A stretch of 64,000 nt of DNA from contig NZ_CP107575.1 of assembly GCF_025854375.1 (NCBI RefSeq), positions 2,418,001 to 2,482,000 on the forward strand, given 5' to 3'. A model generated the notes under the pieces. That model ran no database searches and was not told where the DNA came from. It worked only from the letters and a program-made list of their open reading frames with translations. Of the stretch, positions 47,041 to 56,858 are shown one piece after another. The stretch comes from Glutamicibacter sp. JL.03c (GTDB taxonomy: Bacteria; Actinomycetota; Actinomycetes; Actinomycetales; Micrococcaceae). A program made the position numbers and the translations under genes. How positions within the stretch are numbered: position 1 is the first letter of the stretch; every line of letters begins with the position of its first letter.

Positions 47041-48080
47041 AGTTCTCGTACCTTTGAACGGCGCACCATGAGAATGAAGACTGGCGCGCCAATCAGGGCG
47101 GTCAGGATGCCAACGTCGAGTTCTCCGGGCCGGGCGACGATGCGTCCGAGGATATCGGAGAACACCAGCAAGCCAGCTCCTGCCAGCGCGGAGAAGGGCA
47201 GGAGCCACCGCTGGTCAACGCCCAACAGCAGGCGGCACATATGCGGGACCACCAGTCCGACAAAACCGATCGGGCCCGCCATGGCAGTAGCGGCACCGCA
47301 GAGAATGACCGCCGACAGTGCCGAGACGGCGCGGACCAGCATGACTTTTTCCCCGAGCCCGGCCGCGAGTTCATCGCCCAGGGCCAGGGAGTTCAGCGAA
47401 TTGGCGCTGCCCATCGCAATGAGAAGTCCCACGGCCAAGAAGGGCAGCATGGGGGCTACGTTGGCGAAGGTCGCCCCGCCAACCCCGCCAATTTGCCACG
47501 AGCGGATGATGTCGGCCAGATCCGCTCGGGGCAGCGAGATCGCGGTGACAAATGATGTCAGCGCCGCCGAAGTAGCCGCGCCAGCCAACGCCAGTTTCAA
47601 AGGGGTCGCTCCCCCGCGTCCCATGGAGCCGACCACGTAGACGAAAACTGCGGCAACGGCCCCGCCGAGGATCGCGGCCCAGATGTAGCCATGGGCGGTG
47701 GTGATGCCGAACCAGGTGATGCCCATGACCACGGCGAGGGATGCACCCATGTTGACGCCGAGGATGCTGGGGTCCGCTAGCGGGTTCCTGGTCACCGCTT
47801 GCATGATCGCCCCGGAGAGCCCCAGGGCCGCGCCGATGACCAGCGCGAGGACAGTGCGGGGCACGCGTTTGACAACTGCCGCTTGGGATACGTTGTCGCT
47901 GTGGCCTTGCAGCCCTTCCCATATGTCTGCCGGCGAGACGTTTCTGGCTCCGATGGCCACGGATCCGAGGGCCAGCGCAAGCAGGATGAGAATCGCCATG
48001 ACCAGCCAGAACAGACGCCTTTGGCGAGGCTGACGAATTAGTTCGCCGGCCTCGCCGCGACGGGTCGCTACTTCATTCAT
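47037..48080 (-). CDS. Iron-siderophore ABC transporter permease (FecCD family)
   Basis: This 347-residue protein has about ten membrane segments and the family motifs VKRVPRTVLALVIGAALGLSG near 69-89 and TRNPLADPSILGVNMGA near 95-111. It pairs with the next gene to form the channel. It starts 57 bases after the lipoprotein gene. Confidence 0.95.
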   Translation of the reverse strand: MNEVATRRGEAGELIRQPRQRRLFWLVMAILILLALALGSVAIGARNVSPADIWEGLQGHSDNVSQAAVVKRVPRTVLALVIGAALGLSGAIMQAVTRNPLADPSILGVNMGASLAVVMGITWFGITTAHGYIWAAILGGAVAAVFVYVVGSMGRGGATPLKLALAGAATSAALTSFVTAISLPRADLADIIRSWQIGGVGGATFANVAPMLPFLAVGLLIAMGSANSLNSLALGDELAAGLGEKVMLVRAVSALSAVILCGAATAMAGPIGFVGLVVPHMCRLLLGVDQRWLLPFSALAGAGLLVFSDILGRIVARPGELDVGILTALIGAPVFILMVRRSKVREL

Positions 48081-48137
48081 AGTGAGGGGTTTCCCCGACC
48101 TTCAGCTTTCGGTGTGCAGACAGCGGTGATCAGGCTG

Positions 48138-49187
48138 TTATTTGCCGGCCTTTGCTGCCGCTTCATCAAGCAGGTCCAGGTAGTCATCGAGCACCCAGGA
48201 AATCGCCAATGGAGTGGGATTGGCTGCGGTTCCCAGTGGTCCGCTGCCGTCCAGGGCGACGATTGCATCGTTTTTGACTGCCGGCATCTGGGAGAGCAGA
48301 GGATCTGCTTCGAGCGTGTCGATGAGGGAGTCATCACCGTAGGTGACAATGACGTCGACGTCCGAAAGCTCATCAACATTCTCTGCGGAAATTTCTCCGG
48401 AGAATTTAACTTCACCGCTGGATGCTTGGGCGACAGCCTTCGGTGTGGTCATGCCAAGATCATCGAAGAACGCGGTACGGGTGTCGTGGGTGGTGTAGAA
48501 GTTGACCGTGGACAGATCCGATGGGTCAACGTGAGTCACGAACATCACCGATTTTCCGGCGATGTTCGGGTGCTCATCGAGGCCTTCAGCAATCTCCTTT
48601 TCGATGCTTTCGATCATTTCCTTGCCTTCGGCTTCTTGGCCCATGGCTCGGGAACTGAGTTCGATGTTCTCGCGCCAGCTGGTGGACCAGGCGGCTTCGG
48701 GATAGGCCACGACTGGAGCGATTTGGCTCAGAATCTCGTAGTCTTCCGCGGTAAGACCCGAGTACCCGGCCAGGATCAGGTCAGGATTCGAGTCAGCGAC
48801 AGCTTCGAAGTCCACGCCGTCGGTTTCGTCAAAGAGCACGGGAGCCTCTCCGCCGAGTTCAGTGAGTTTCTCTTCGACCCAAGGCAGGATGCCGTCGCCA
48901 TCGTCGTCGCCGAAGTTTGCGGCGGCCATGCCTACCGGGACGACGCCGAGGGCCAGCGGAACTTCCTGGTTGGACCAGTTCACGGTGGCAATCCGCTCAG
49001 GTTTTTTCTCGATTTCCGCGGTACCCAGCGCATGTTTGATGCTCTGGGGGAAGCTCTGTTGATCTTCAGACGCGGCAGCTGTCTGTTCTTCGGAGCCGGT
49101 CGCGGCTGATGAGCAACCGGTCAATGCCAGTGCTGCGGCTGAGATGAGAGCAAGAGGTTTCCAGAAGGTGCGGCGTAATGCGGGCAT
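48138..49187 (-). CDS. Iron-siderophore-binding lipoprotein
   Basis: This 349-residue substrate-binding protein has a lipoprotein signal peptide ending in LALTGCSS, with the lipidated Cys near residue 25. It is of the FepB/FatB/BtuF type (KPERIATVNWSNQEVPLALGV, NPDLILAGYSGL). ATG 49187 is chosen because GGAGA lies seven bases upstream and the signal peptide begins there; a frame open to 49286 adds non-signal residues. It leads the importer operon below an iron box. Confidence 0.94.
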   Translation of the reverse strand: MPALRRTFWKPLALISAAALALTGCSSAATGSEEQTAAASEDQQSFPQSIKHALGTAEIEKKPERIATVNWSNQEVPLALGVVPVGMAAANFGDDDGDGILPWVEEKLTELGGEAPVLFDETDGVDFEAVADSNPDLILAGYSGLTAEDYEILSQIAPVVAYPEAAWSTSWRENIELSSRAMGQEAEGKEMIESIEKEIAEGLDEHPNIAGKSVMFVTHVDPSDLSTVNFYTTHDTRTAFFDDLGMTTPKAVAQASSGEVKFSGEISAENVDELSDVDVIVTYGDDSLIDTLEADPLLSQMPAVKNDAIVALDGSGPLGTAANPTPLAISWVLDDYLDLLDEAAAKAGK

Positions 49188-49291
49188 GGGTGATTCTCCA
49201 CGAGGTGTCAGCGAGTGTGCCCAACTTTCAGGTGCTGATGACAACAAGGACAACGTCAAGTAATACGAATGAGTCCCGTTTAGCAATCCAC

Positions 49292-49310
49292 TTAGGTGAG
49301 CCTTTCCTCC
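49292..49310 (-). promoter_or_regulatory. DtxR/IdeR-type iron box
   Basis: On the minus strand this 19-base site matches 15 of 19 positions of the DmdR/IdeR consensus TTAGGTTAGGCTCACCTAA, including the entire right half AGGCTCACCTAA. It lies 105 bases upstream of the lipoprotein start. Iron-loaded DtxR-family repressors bind such sites, so the importer should be repressed by iron. Confidence 0.75.
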
Positions 49311-49380
49311 CTATCATATGGATCGCGTCAAAAGTTCGCAATCACGCGAAATTGACAATATTCGCGCGAAACTGACACGC

Positions 49381-50154
49381 CTACTTGGTGTCGCGGAAAG
49401 ATGAAAGCGTGAACCCGGTGTTCCGGCGAAACGCCGCTCCCAACGAACTCTGCGAGCTGAACCCCAAAAGTTGGGCGATATCTTGAAGATCTTCCCCGCC
49501 TGCCACCATCTCCATGGCTTGCTGGGCATGCAATGAACCCGCCCATCTCGAGTATCCGATACCGGTTTCCGCCTGGAACGCCCGGGAGATGGTTCGTCCA
49601 CTCACCCCCAACCGGTCGGCCCATTGCTGAAGACTGGGCGCAGGCTTCGGCTGGCCGATCATCTCTGCGACTATCGGCTGCAGTAATTCGGACTGCGGCA
49701 CGTGAATAGCCAGGCACCCCGGCGCGGGTTGAAGGTTATCCATCGCCGCGGCTTCCGTGATGGCACGCGACTTTGGCGTCAGCCCAGGATCCGCCAGGCG
49801 TTCCAAGAGCAGACGCAATAGCGGGGCAATGACTACGGGAACAGGCTCTTCGGCAATCGAATCAACGCTGGTGATTCCGAAATGGCTCATATTGCACACG
49901 CTGTCCGCTCGGGCAGCCCCCTCGTGCAAAACACCTGCAGGCATCCAGACTCCTAGCACCGGGGTGATGGTCCACGTCTTCGGGCCAACGCTGACCGACG
50001 AGACTCCCTGCTGGTTCCAGAGCAGCTCATGCGTCGGATGGGAATGTGATGGCCAGCAGGTGTCCACCTGAACGCGCTCCTGAAAAAATCCGATGACAAA
50101 TGGAACGTCAATCGCGCCGGCTGCATAGGTCGGCAGCATCCGCTCTTCAATCAT
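49381..50154 (-). CDS. AraC-family transcriptional regulator
   Basis: The 257-residue protein has an N-terminal cupin-like sensor region (SHPTHELLWNQQG near 37-49) and a C-terminal double helix-turn-helix (LQQWADRLGVSGRTISRAFQAETG near 176; DIAQLLGFSSQSSLGAAFRRNTGF near 227). ATG 50154 is chosen, with AAAGGAG upstream. It is transcribed toward the siderophore importer from 190 bases upstream. It may therefore be a siderophore-responsive activator, as YbtA-type AraC proteins are, but this is inference. Confidence 0.88.
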   Translation of the reverse strand: MIEERMLPTYAAGAIDVPFVIGFFQERVQVDTCWPSHSHPTHELLWNQQGVSSVSVGPKTWTITPVLGVWMPAGVLHEGAARADSVCNMSHFGITSVDSIAEEPVPVVIAPLLRLLLERLADPGLTPKSRAITEAAAMDNLQPAPGCLAIHVPQSELLQPIVAEMIGQPKPAPSLQQWADRLGVSGRTISRAFQAETGIGYSRWAGSLHAQQAMEMVAGGEDLQDIAQLLGFSSQSSLGAAFRRNTGFTLSSFRDTK

Positions 50155-50384
50155 GTCCCGCACTCCTTTTCGCAAATCACCACGTCCACCCGATAGATTC
50201 ACGACTTCTTCTAGCTTAATTCTTAGACGGATGACCTACGCTAAAACTATAGAGCGTTCATGTCTGTTGACTTCGCCCCAACCTGTAGAGGTGATTTAGG
50301 ATTTCCACTCCATATCCAGAGGAAAATAGCGGCGTCATCCCGCTGCCTTCTACGGCAAATCTAAGCTCTGGCGAACTACAAGAA

Positions 50385-51107
50385 ATGTCTCAAGCATTCC
50401 GGCTTCAGTTCCAGCGTTTCATGATGGAATACCAATTTGCCGTCGACGAGGTACTCACCAAGGTTTCCATTCTTCGTGAAGAGTTCCTCTACCTGCACAA
50501 GTACAACCCCATTGAGCACATCACCTCCAGGGTGAAAACGCCTGAGAGCATCATGCGCAAAGTGAGCCAGAGGAATATCCATCCCTCGCTCACGGCAATC
50601 CGCGAAAACATCAGCGACATTGCCGGCGTCCGCATCACTTGCAGCTTCGTGAAAGACATCTACAAGGTACTCAATACCTTGACGGCGCAAAATGACATCC
50701 GCGTCATCCAGATCAAGGACTATATAAAGAACCCCAAGCCCAGCGGATACAAGAGCGTGCACGCCATCGTTGAAATCCCCGTCTTCCTCTCCGACGGGCC
50801 GATCGATGTCGTCGTCGAGCTGCAGATCAGAACGATCGCCCAGGATTTCTGGGCCAGCCTGGAGCACAAGATTTTCTACAAATACGATGGTGAAGTACCA
50901 GCGCATTTGGCTACAGAACTCGCCGACGCCGCGGCCGTGGCCACGAAGCTTGATATGCAGATGCAGCGGCTGCACACAGAAGTTCATGGCCATGATGCCA
51001 ACAGCGAGAAACCCGAGGGCCAAGAAGTGGATTCTGACGTAATCCAAGGTCTGTTGATGCTCGCCAAGGAAGCCTCGACAAGCAAGGAACAGGGCGAGAA
51101 AGAGTAG
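50385..51107 (+). CDS. Small alarmone synthetase (RelA/SpoT domain)
   Basis: The 240-residue protein contains only the (p)ppGpp synthetase domain. The motifs RENISDIAGVRITCSF near 69-84, YIKNPKPSGYKSVH near 110-123 and VVELQIRTIAQDFWASLEHKI near 144-164 are typical of RelQ/YjbM-type enzymes. There is no hydrolase or TGS domain. It makes (p)ppGpp from GTP or GDP and ATP without ribosome control. The C-terminal 40 residues are charged and probably disordered. Confidence 0.93.
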   Translation: MSQAFRLQFQRFMMEYQFAVDEVLTKVSILREEFLYLHKYNPIEHITSRVKTPESIMRKVSQRNIHPSLTAIRENISDIAGVRITCSFVKDIYKVLNTLTAQNDIRVIQIKDYIKNPKPSGYKSVHAIVEIPVFLSDGPIDVVVELQIRTIAQDFWASLEHKIFYKYDGEVPAHLATELADAAAVATKLDMQMQRLHTEVHGHDANSEKPEGQEVDSDVIQGLLMLAKEASTSKEQGEKE

Positions 51108-51123
51108 CTGCACCCTGAACGAT

Positions 51124-51170
51124 GAAATGCCTCCGGCTGCAAATTTGATGCGCTCGGAGGCATTTCAATT
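51124..51170 (+). terminator. Terminator of the alarmone synthetase gene
   Basis: A 12-bp stem (51124-51135 with 51155-51166) is followed by AATTTT, 17 bases past the stop codon. Confidence 0.85.
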
Positions 51171-51193
51171 TTCAGAAGTTCCGGGGACGAGAA

Positions 51194-51223
51194 AGCCCCG
51201 GAATCCAACAGGATTCCGGGGCT
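51194..51223 (-). terminator. Terminator of the tRNA-Thr/tRNA-Met unit
   Basis: A perfect 13-bp stem with AACA loop lies eight bases beyond the tRNA-Met 3' end on the minus strand; a short TTTC follows the first base pair. Confidence 0.78.
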
Positions 51224-51230
51224 AAATCTG

Positions 51231-51304
51231 TAGCGGCGCCGGGACTCGATCCCGGGACCTCACGATTATGAGTCGTGCGCTCTAACCAGCTGAGCTACGC
51301 CGCC
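51231..51304 (-). tRNA. tRNA-Met (CAT anticodon, elongator)
   Basis: This 74-base gene folds into a cloverleaf with a seven-pair acceptor stem (one G-U), anticodon loop CTCATAA and discriminator A. The body matches actinobacterial elongator tRNA-Met rather than the initiator. CCA is not encoded. A lysidine-modified tRNA-Ile cannot be fully excluded by eye. Confidence 0.92.
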
Positions 51305-51351
51305 ACAAGTGAGAAGCAATCCAGTAGAAGCCAAGAAGGCTTCTCACTCAG

Positions 51352-51423
51352 AGCCCCCTGCCGGAATCGATCCGGCGACCTCGTTCTTACCAAGAACGCG
51401 CTCTACCACTGAGCTAAGGGGGC
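51352..51423 (-). tRNA. tRNA-Thr (GGT anticodon), copy 1
   Basis: The 72-base gene has acceptor GCCCCCT/AGGGGGC, anticodon loop CTTGGTA and discriminator T; CCA is not encoded. It is base-for-base identical to the copy at 51943-52014 on the other strand. On the minus strand a TAGAGT -10-like motif lies 12 bases upstream. It is followed by tRNA-Met, 47 bases on. Confidence 0.96.
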
Positions 51424-51443
51424 AACGAGTAAATACTCTACAC
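51352..51443. repeat. Inverted repeat arm A (tRNA-Thr plus promoter)
   Basis: The 92 bases comprising tRNA-Thr and the 20 bases upstream of it occur in reverse complement at 51923-52014. The shared upstream block carries the -10 motif TAGAGT. Confidence 0.93.
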
Positions 51444-51922
51444 GGATTCTCGTGCAAACAAAAATCGAGATCTTGCTGTCCAACGACGGCTTGAATCGCG
51501 AATAATTACTAGTCAGAACGAGCTTTACCAAACCCTCTGGTTCAGGCGGGACGATCCTTGGCACAAAAGTGCTTGGGTGACGATGCTCACTGAGCGGAAT
51601 TTGGTGGCCAATCCCAGATAACAGCCAGCCGGATACGCCGTTCATTCCTCCAGCGAATCCATACCTGAAACCTCGCGTTCCCAAGCCAGGTAGTGTCGAC
51701 CAATGGAGCCGCGCGATAAATCCAATGCGCCTGGCCAATAAATCTCTTGTCGCCGTATTCCATCGTTGGCTGATCGGAAATCGAGAGCCTTTCGTCGCGA
51801 TTATTCCGACCATCATGAACATCCGGATGGCGCTTGGCATATAGCCTTCATTCATGACTTGAGTAGGACTCTTGTGACCTCAACTACAAATGCGTTCAGG
51901 ATTTTGCAAACACCAAAAACCT
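51444..51922. other. Spacer between the inverted tRNA-Thr genes
   Basis: This 479-base segment holds no recognised gene. A minus-strand frame of 150 codons (51403-51855) has no clear ribosome-binding site, no recognisable family and runs into tRNA-Thr copy 1, so I do not call it. The segment also contains the promoters of both tRNA-Thr genes at its ends. Confidence 0.5.
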
Positions 51923-52014
51923 GTGTAGAGTATTTACTCGTTGCCCCCTTAGCTCAGTGGTAGAGCGCGTTCTTGGTAAGAACGAGGTCGCCGGATCGAT
52001 TCCGGCAGGGGGCT
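51923..52014. repeat. Inverted repeat arm B (tRNA-Thr plus promoter)
   Basis: Reverse complement of 51352-51443 with no mismatch seen. It includes the 20-base promoter-proximal block and the whole tRNA-Thr copy 2. Confidence 0.93.
51943..52014 (+). tRNA. tRNA-Thr (GGT anticodon), copy 2
   Basis: It is identical to copy 1 but on the plus strand. TTTGCA and TAGAGT with 17-base spacing form a plausible promoter, with the -10 ending 12 bases before the gene. It has its own palindromic terminator at 52023-52056 and so is a separate transcription unit. Confidence 0.97.
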
Positions 52015-52022
52015 CGAAATAA

Positions 52023-52056
52023 GAGAGACAATCTGGATCCAGATTGTCTCTCTTTT
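52023..52056 (+). terminator. Terminator of tRNA-Thr copy 2
   Basis: A 30-base perfect palindrome centred on GGATCC (15-bp arms, 52023-52052) is followed by TTTT, nine bases after the tRNA. Confidence 0.9.
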
Positions 52057-52156
52057 CGTTCTCCGCGAACTTTATTTCTGGCTCGAAACGGGCCAATTTT
52101 TCTTCGTTCTTTTACCGGTTCCCTTCATCGCGTTGCAGTCACGATGTGGACTCTGG

Positions 52157-54038
<1,882 letters not shown>

Positions 54039-54075
54039 GCCTGGTTCAGACGCGCTTTCCGCGGTTTAAACGGGC

Positions 54076-54116
54076 AACGCCCCTGGCCAAGCTCTCAAGC
54101 TTGATCCAGGGGCGTT
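54076..54116 (+). terminator. Terminator between thiC and deaD
   Basis: AACGCCCCTGG (54076-54086) pairs with CCAGGGGCGTT (54106-54116), followed by TCGC. It lies between convergent genes and may act on both. Confidence 0.75.
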
Positions 54117-54151
54117 TCGCTGTGCAGCTGGTGAGCTGCGGAAGCGCTGGC

Positions 54152-56065
54152 TTAGTAGTCGCGACGTCCGCCGCTGCGGCCCGAATCGCTGAAGCGATCC
54201 TTGCCGCCGCGACCACCGAAGCGCTTCTCGCCGCCACCACGACGGTCGTTGAAGCCACCGCCACGGCCACCGCGGAACCCACCACGGTCCCCGCCGCGTC
54301 CGCCACGGAAGCCGCCGCGGTCGCCTTCGTCGTCACGACGTGGCTTGCGGCCGGAGTCCAGCTCCATGCTGATCAGCTCGCCGCCAATGCGGGTCTTGGA
54401 CAGTGCGCGCCACTGATCCTTGCTCAGCTCCGCTGGCAACTCAACCAAAGTGTGGTCCGAACGAATTTCAATGCCGCCGATTTCCGAGGAGTTGAAGCCG
54501 CCTTCGTTGGCCAAAGCACCGACGATCGAGCCTGGCTGCACACGGTTGCGTCGGCCGATGGCCAGACGGTACATGGCGTTGCCTTCGGCAGCGGTCTTGC
54601 GGGCACGTGGGCCGCGATCGCCACGGTCGCCGCGCTCTGGGCGATCGCGATCCATGCGGGCCTTCTTCGAAGGAGGAATCACTGGTTCGGTCATCAGCAA
54701 TGGACGGCCACCCTGAGCCATCAGAGCCAACGCAGCCGCGATTTCGAGCTGATCCAGGTCTTCGTGATCAGCGGCGAACTTCTCGACGATTTCACGGAAG
54801 GTGGTCAGGTCCTGGCCGCTGATGGTCTGATCAATGCGATCAGTGAACTTCTGGATACGGCGGTTGTTCACCGAATCCAGCGAAGGCAGCTGCATCTGGG
54901 TCACCGGCTGGCGGGTAGCCTTCTCGATGGCACGCAGCAGGTACTTTTCGCGTGGGGTCATGAACAGGATCGCGTCGCCAGAGCGGCCTGCACGACCGGT
55001 ACGGCCGATGCGGTGCACGTAGGACTCGGTGTCATGCGGGATGTCGAAGTTGATGACGTGGCTGATGCGTTCCACGTCCAGGCCACGAGCTGCCACGTCG
55101 GTGGCGACCAAGATGTCGATCTTGCCCGAACGCAGGTTCTCGACGGTGCGTTCACGCTGCTGCTGCGGGATGTCGCCATTGATGGCTGCGGCGGTGAAGC
55201 CACGGGCCTTCAGCTTGTCAGCCAAGTCTTCAGTAGCCATCTTGGTGCGTACGAAGGTGATGACACCGTCGAATTCCTCGGATTCGAGGATGCGGGTCAT
55301 GGCGTCCAGCTTGTGGGCACCCATAACCTGCAGGTAGCGCTGGGTGATGTTGGTGCCGGTGGACTGCTTGGACTTGACAGCAACTTCCTGCGGGTCGCGC
55401 AGGTATTCCGAAGCGATGCGGCGGATGGTGCGTGGCATGGTGGCCGAGAACAGGGCAACCTGCTTCTCTTCCGGGGTGGCTTCCAAGATCTTGTCGACCT
55501 CTTCGGCGAAGCCCATGCGCAGCATTTCGTCGGCCTCGTCGAGAACCACGTACTGCAGGTTGGACAGGTCCAAAGAACCCTTGTTGATGTGGTCGATTAC
55601 GCGACCTGGAGTACCAACAACAACCTGAGCACCGCGGCGCAGTCCGTTGAGCTGCGGGCCGTATGGGGAGCCGCCGTACACTGGCAAGACGGTGAAGTCA
55701 GGAAGGTACTTGGCGTAGGAAGTGAAAGCTTCAGCTACCTGGAGGGCCAGCTCGCGGGTTGGCGCCAGAACCAGGATCTGTGGGGTGCGGGCTGGACCAT
55801 TGGTATCAGCCAGCTCTGCCATGCGGGACAGGGCAGGAAGCGCGAAGGCGGCGGTCTTACCGGTACCGGTCTGGGCCAGGCCGACAACGTCGCGGCCTTC
55901 GAGAAGCATTGGAATGGTGGCGGCCTGAATTGGCGATGGCTTTTCATAGCCCAGGTCAGCCAGTGCTGCAAGCACGCGGGCATCCAGACCAAGTTCGGAG
56001 AAAACAACCGTTGGCTCTTCTGGGGTCTGGTTGTCGTCGGTGTTTACGGGCATGTCAGAAGACAC
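54152..56065 (-). CDS. deaD: DEAD-box RNA helicase (DeaD/CsdA-like)
   Basis: The 637-residue helicase has the Q motif near 22-45, AQTGTGKT near 64-71, PTRELA, VLDEADEM near 172, SAT, and HRIGRTGR near 343. A DbpA-type RNA-binding domain follows (MYRLAIGRRNRVQPGSIVGAL near 487). The last 75 residues are arginine/glycine-rich (repeated GGFRGGRGG), an RNA-binding tail. The GTG at 56065 has GAGG about nine bases upstream; ATG 56053 is an alternative. Likely roles are ribosome assembly and cold adaptation. Confidence 0.95.
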   Translation of the reverse strand: MSSDMPVNTDDNQTPEEPTVVFSELGLDARVLAALADLGYEKPSPIQAATIPMLLEGRDVVGLAQTGTGKTAAFALPALSRMAELADTNGPARTPQILVLAPTRELALQVAEAFTSYAKYLPDFTVLPVYGGSPYGPQLNGLRRGAQVVVGTPGRVIDHINKGSLDLSNLQYVVLDEADEMLRMGFAEEVDKILEATPEEKQVALFSATMPRTIRRIASEYLRDPQEVAVKSKQSTGTNITQRYLQVMGAHKLDAMTRILESEEFDGVITFVRTKMATEDLADKLKARGFTAAAINGDIPQQQRERTVENLRSGKIDILVATDVAARGLDVERISHVINFDIPHDTESYVHRIGRTGRAGRSGDAILFMTPREKYLLRAIEKATRQPVTQMQLPSLDSVNNRRIQKFTDRIDQTISGQDLTTFREIVEKFAADHEDLDQLEIAAALALMAQGGRPLLMTEPVIPPSKKARMDRDRPERGDRGDRGPRARKTAAEGNAMYRLAIGRRNRVQPGSIVGALANEGGFNSSEIGGIEIRSDHTLVELPAELSKDQWRALSKTRIGGELISMELDSGRKPRRDDEGDRGGFRGGRGGDRGGFRGGRGGGFNDRRGGGEKRFGGRGGKDRFSDSGRSGGRRDY

Positions 56066-56359
56066 GAAGAATTACCTCATTCGTTGGGGATGGGCCTTGG
56101 CCGTCCCCAAAGAAACGACGTATAGGCTGCACAGTCAGATACAAGTCACGCTCACCAAGCGCTCCCCTATGACATAAAGACCCGCACACACTTTGCGGAA
56201 AATACAACACGAGAAGGCTCCGGCCTCAAAAATTGGGCTGGATGCGAAGGAAAAACCTGATGTTCGCGAACACTTAACACTAACGTGTAACCCCTCTGAT
56301 TGTCAGTGCTCAATCCGTGTGAGATCGGGCACCGCGACAAAGCACGTAGTGTTATAGGT
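56066..56359. other. Divergent intergenic region, deaD leader side
   Basis: These 294 bases separate deaD from the divergent small membrane protein gene. I find no gene or clear terminator. A long helicase leader, common for cold-induced genes, could lie here. A TGTTAT element at 56350-56355 may be the -10 of the plus-strand gene. Confidence 0.35.
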
Positions 56360-56776
56360 GTGAAAAAACCACTCTTGCCGCGACGCCCAGACGAGCCCGT
56401 CCCCGGGAGCCTGCAGATTGCCCAGTTCCTTTGGCTCCTCGCCGGAGTGCTGTTTCTCGGCTTTGGAGGGTTCCTGATTTATGAGCACAGGGACGATGCT
56501 TCGCTGAACTTCGGAGCCATTGCCTTGGCCTTGTTTTTTGCCGCCGCTGGCTGCGCTTGCGGGGTGCTCGGCTACCGGCTGTTCATGGGCCAGCGCTCGG
56601 CACGCACCAATCTGACCTGGCTGGGCGTGATCACCGCCTTGCCGTTGCTGATGCGTTTCGGACGCTATTCCCTGCTGGCGGCGATTGTCATGTTCTGTGT
56701 GGCCCTGATGTGGATCCCCAGCAGCAACCGCTACTTCAATATCGTTTCGCCCAAGCCGGCCAAGAGACAGCGCTAG
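56360..56776 (+). CDS. Membrane protein of unknown function
   Basis: The 138-residue protein begins VKKPLLPRRPDEPVPGS and has about four hydrophobic segments, then a basic tail (PKPAKRQR). GTG 56360 is chosen because hydrophilic protein-like sequence starts there; the mRNA may be leaderless, since a -10-like TGTTAT lies just upstream. I recognise no family. Confidence 0.7.
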   Translation: MKKPLLPRRPDEPVPGSLQIAQFLWLLAGVLFLGFGGFLIYEHRDDASLNFGAIALALFFAAAGCACGVLGYRLFMGQRSARTNLTWLGVITALPLLMRFGRYSLLAAIVMFCVALMWIPSSNRYFNIVSPKPAKRQR

Positions 56777-56803
56777 CTCGGCACGAGAATGTGAAAGCCC
56801 AAG

Positions 56804-56852
56804 AAGGATGCGCGGAGCAATTCAGTGATGAACTGCTCCGCGCATCCTTTTG
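56804..56852 (+). terminator. Bidirectional terminator before metB
   Basis: A perfect 16-bp stem (56804-56819 with 56834-56849) is followed by TTTG on the plus strand and by TCTTGG on the minus strand. It separates convergent genes and lies seven bases from the metB stop. Confidence 0.88.
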
Positions 56853-56858
56853 TGCTGC

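Noticed and set aside
51403-51855. 150-codon minus-strand frame between the tRNA-Thr genes
   Set aside because: It overlaps tRNA-Thr copy 1, shows no family resemblance and has no clear ribosome-binding site.
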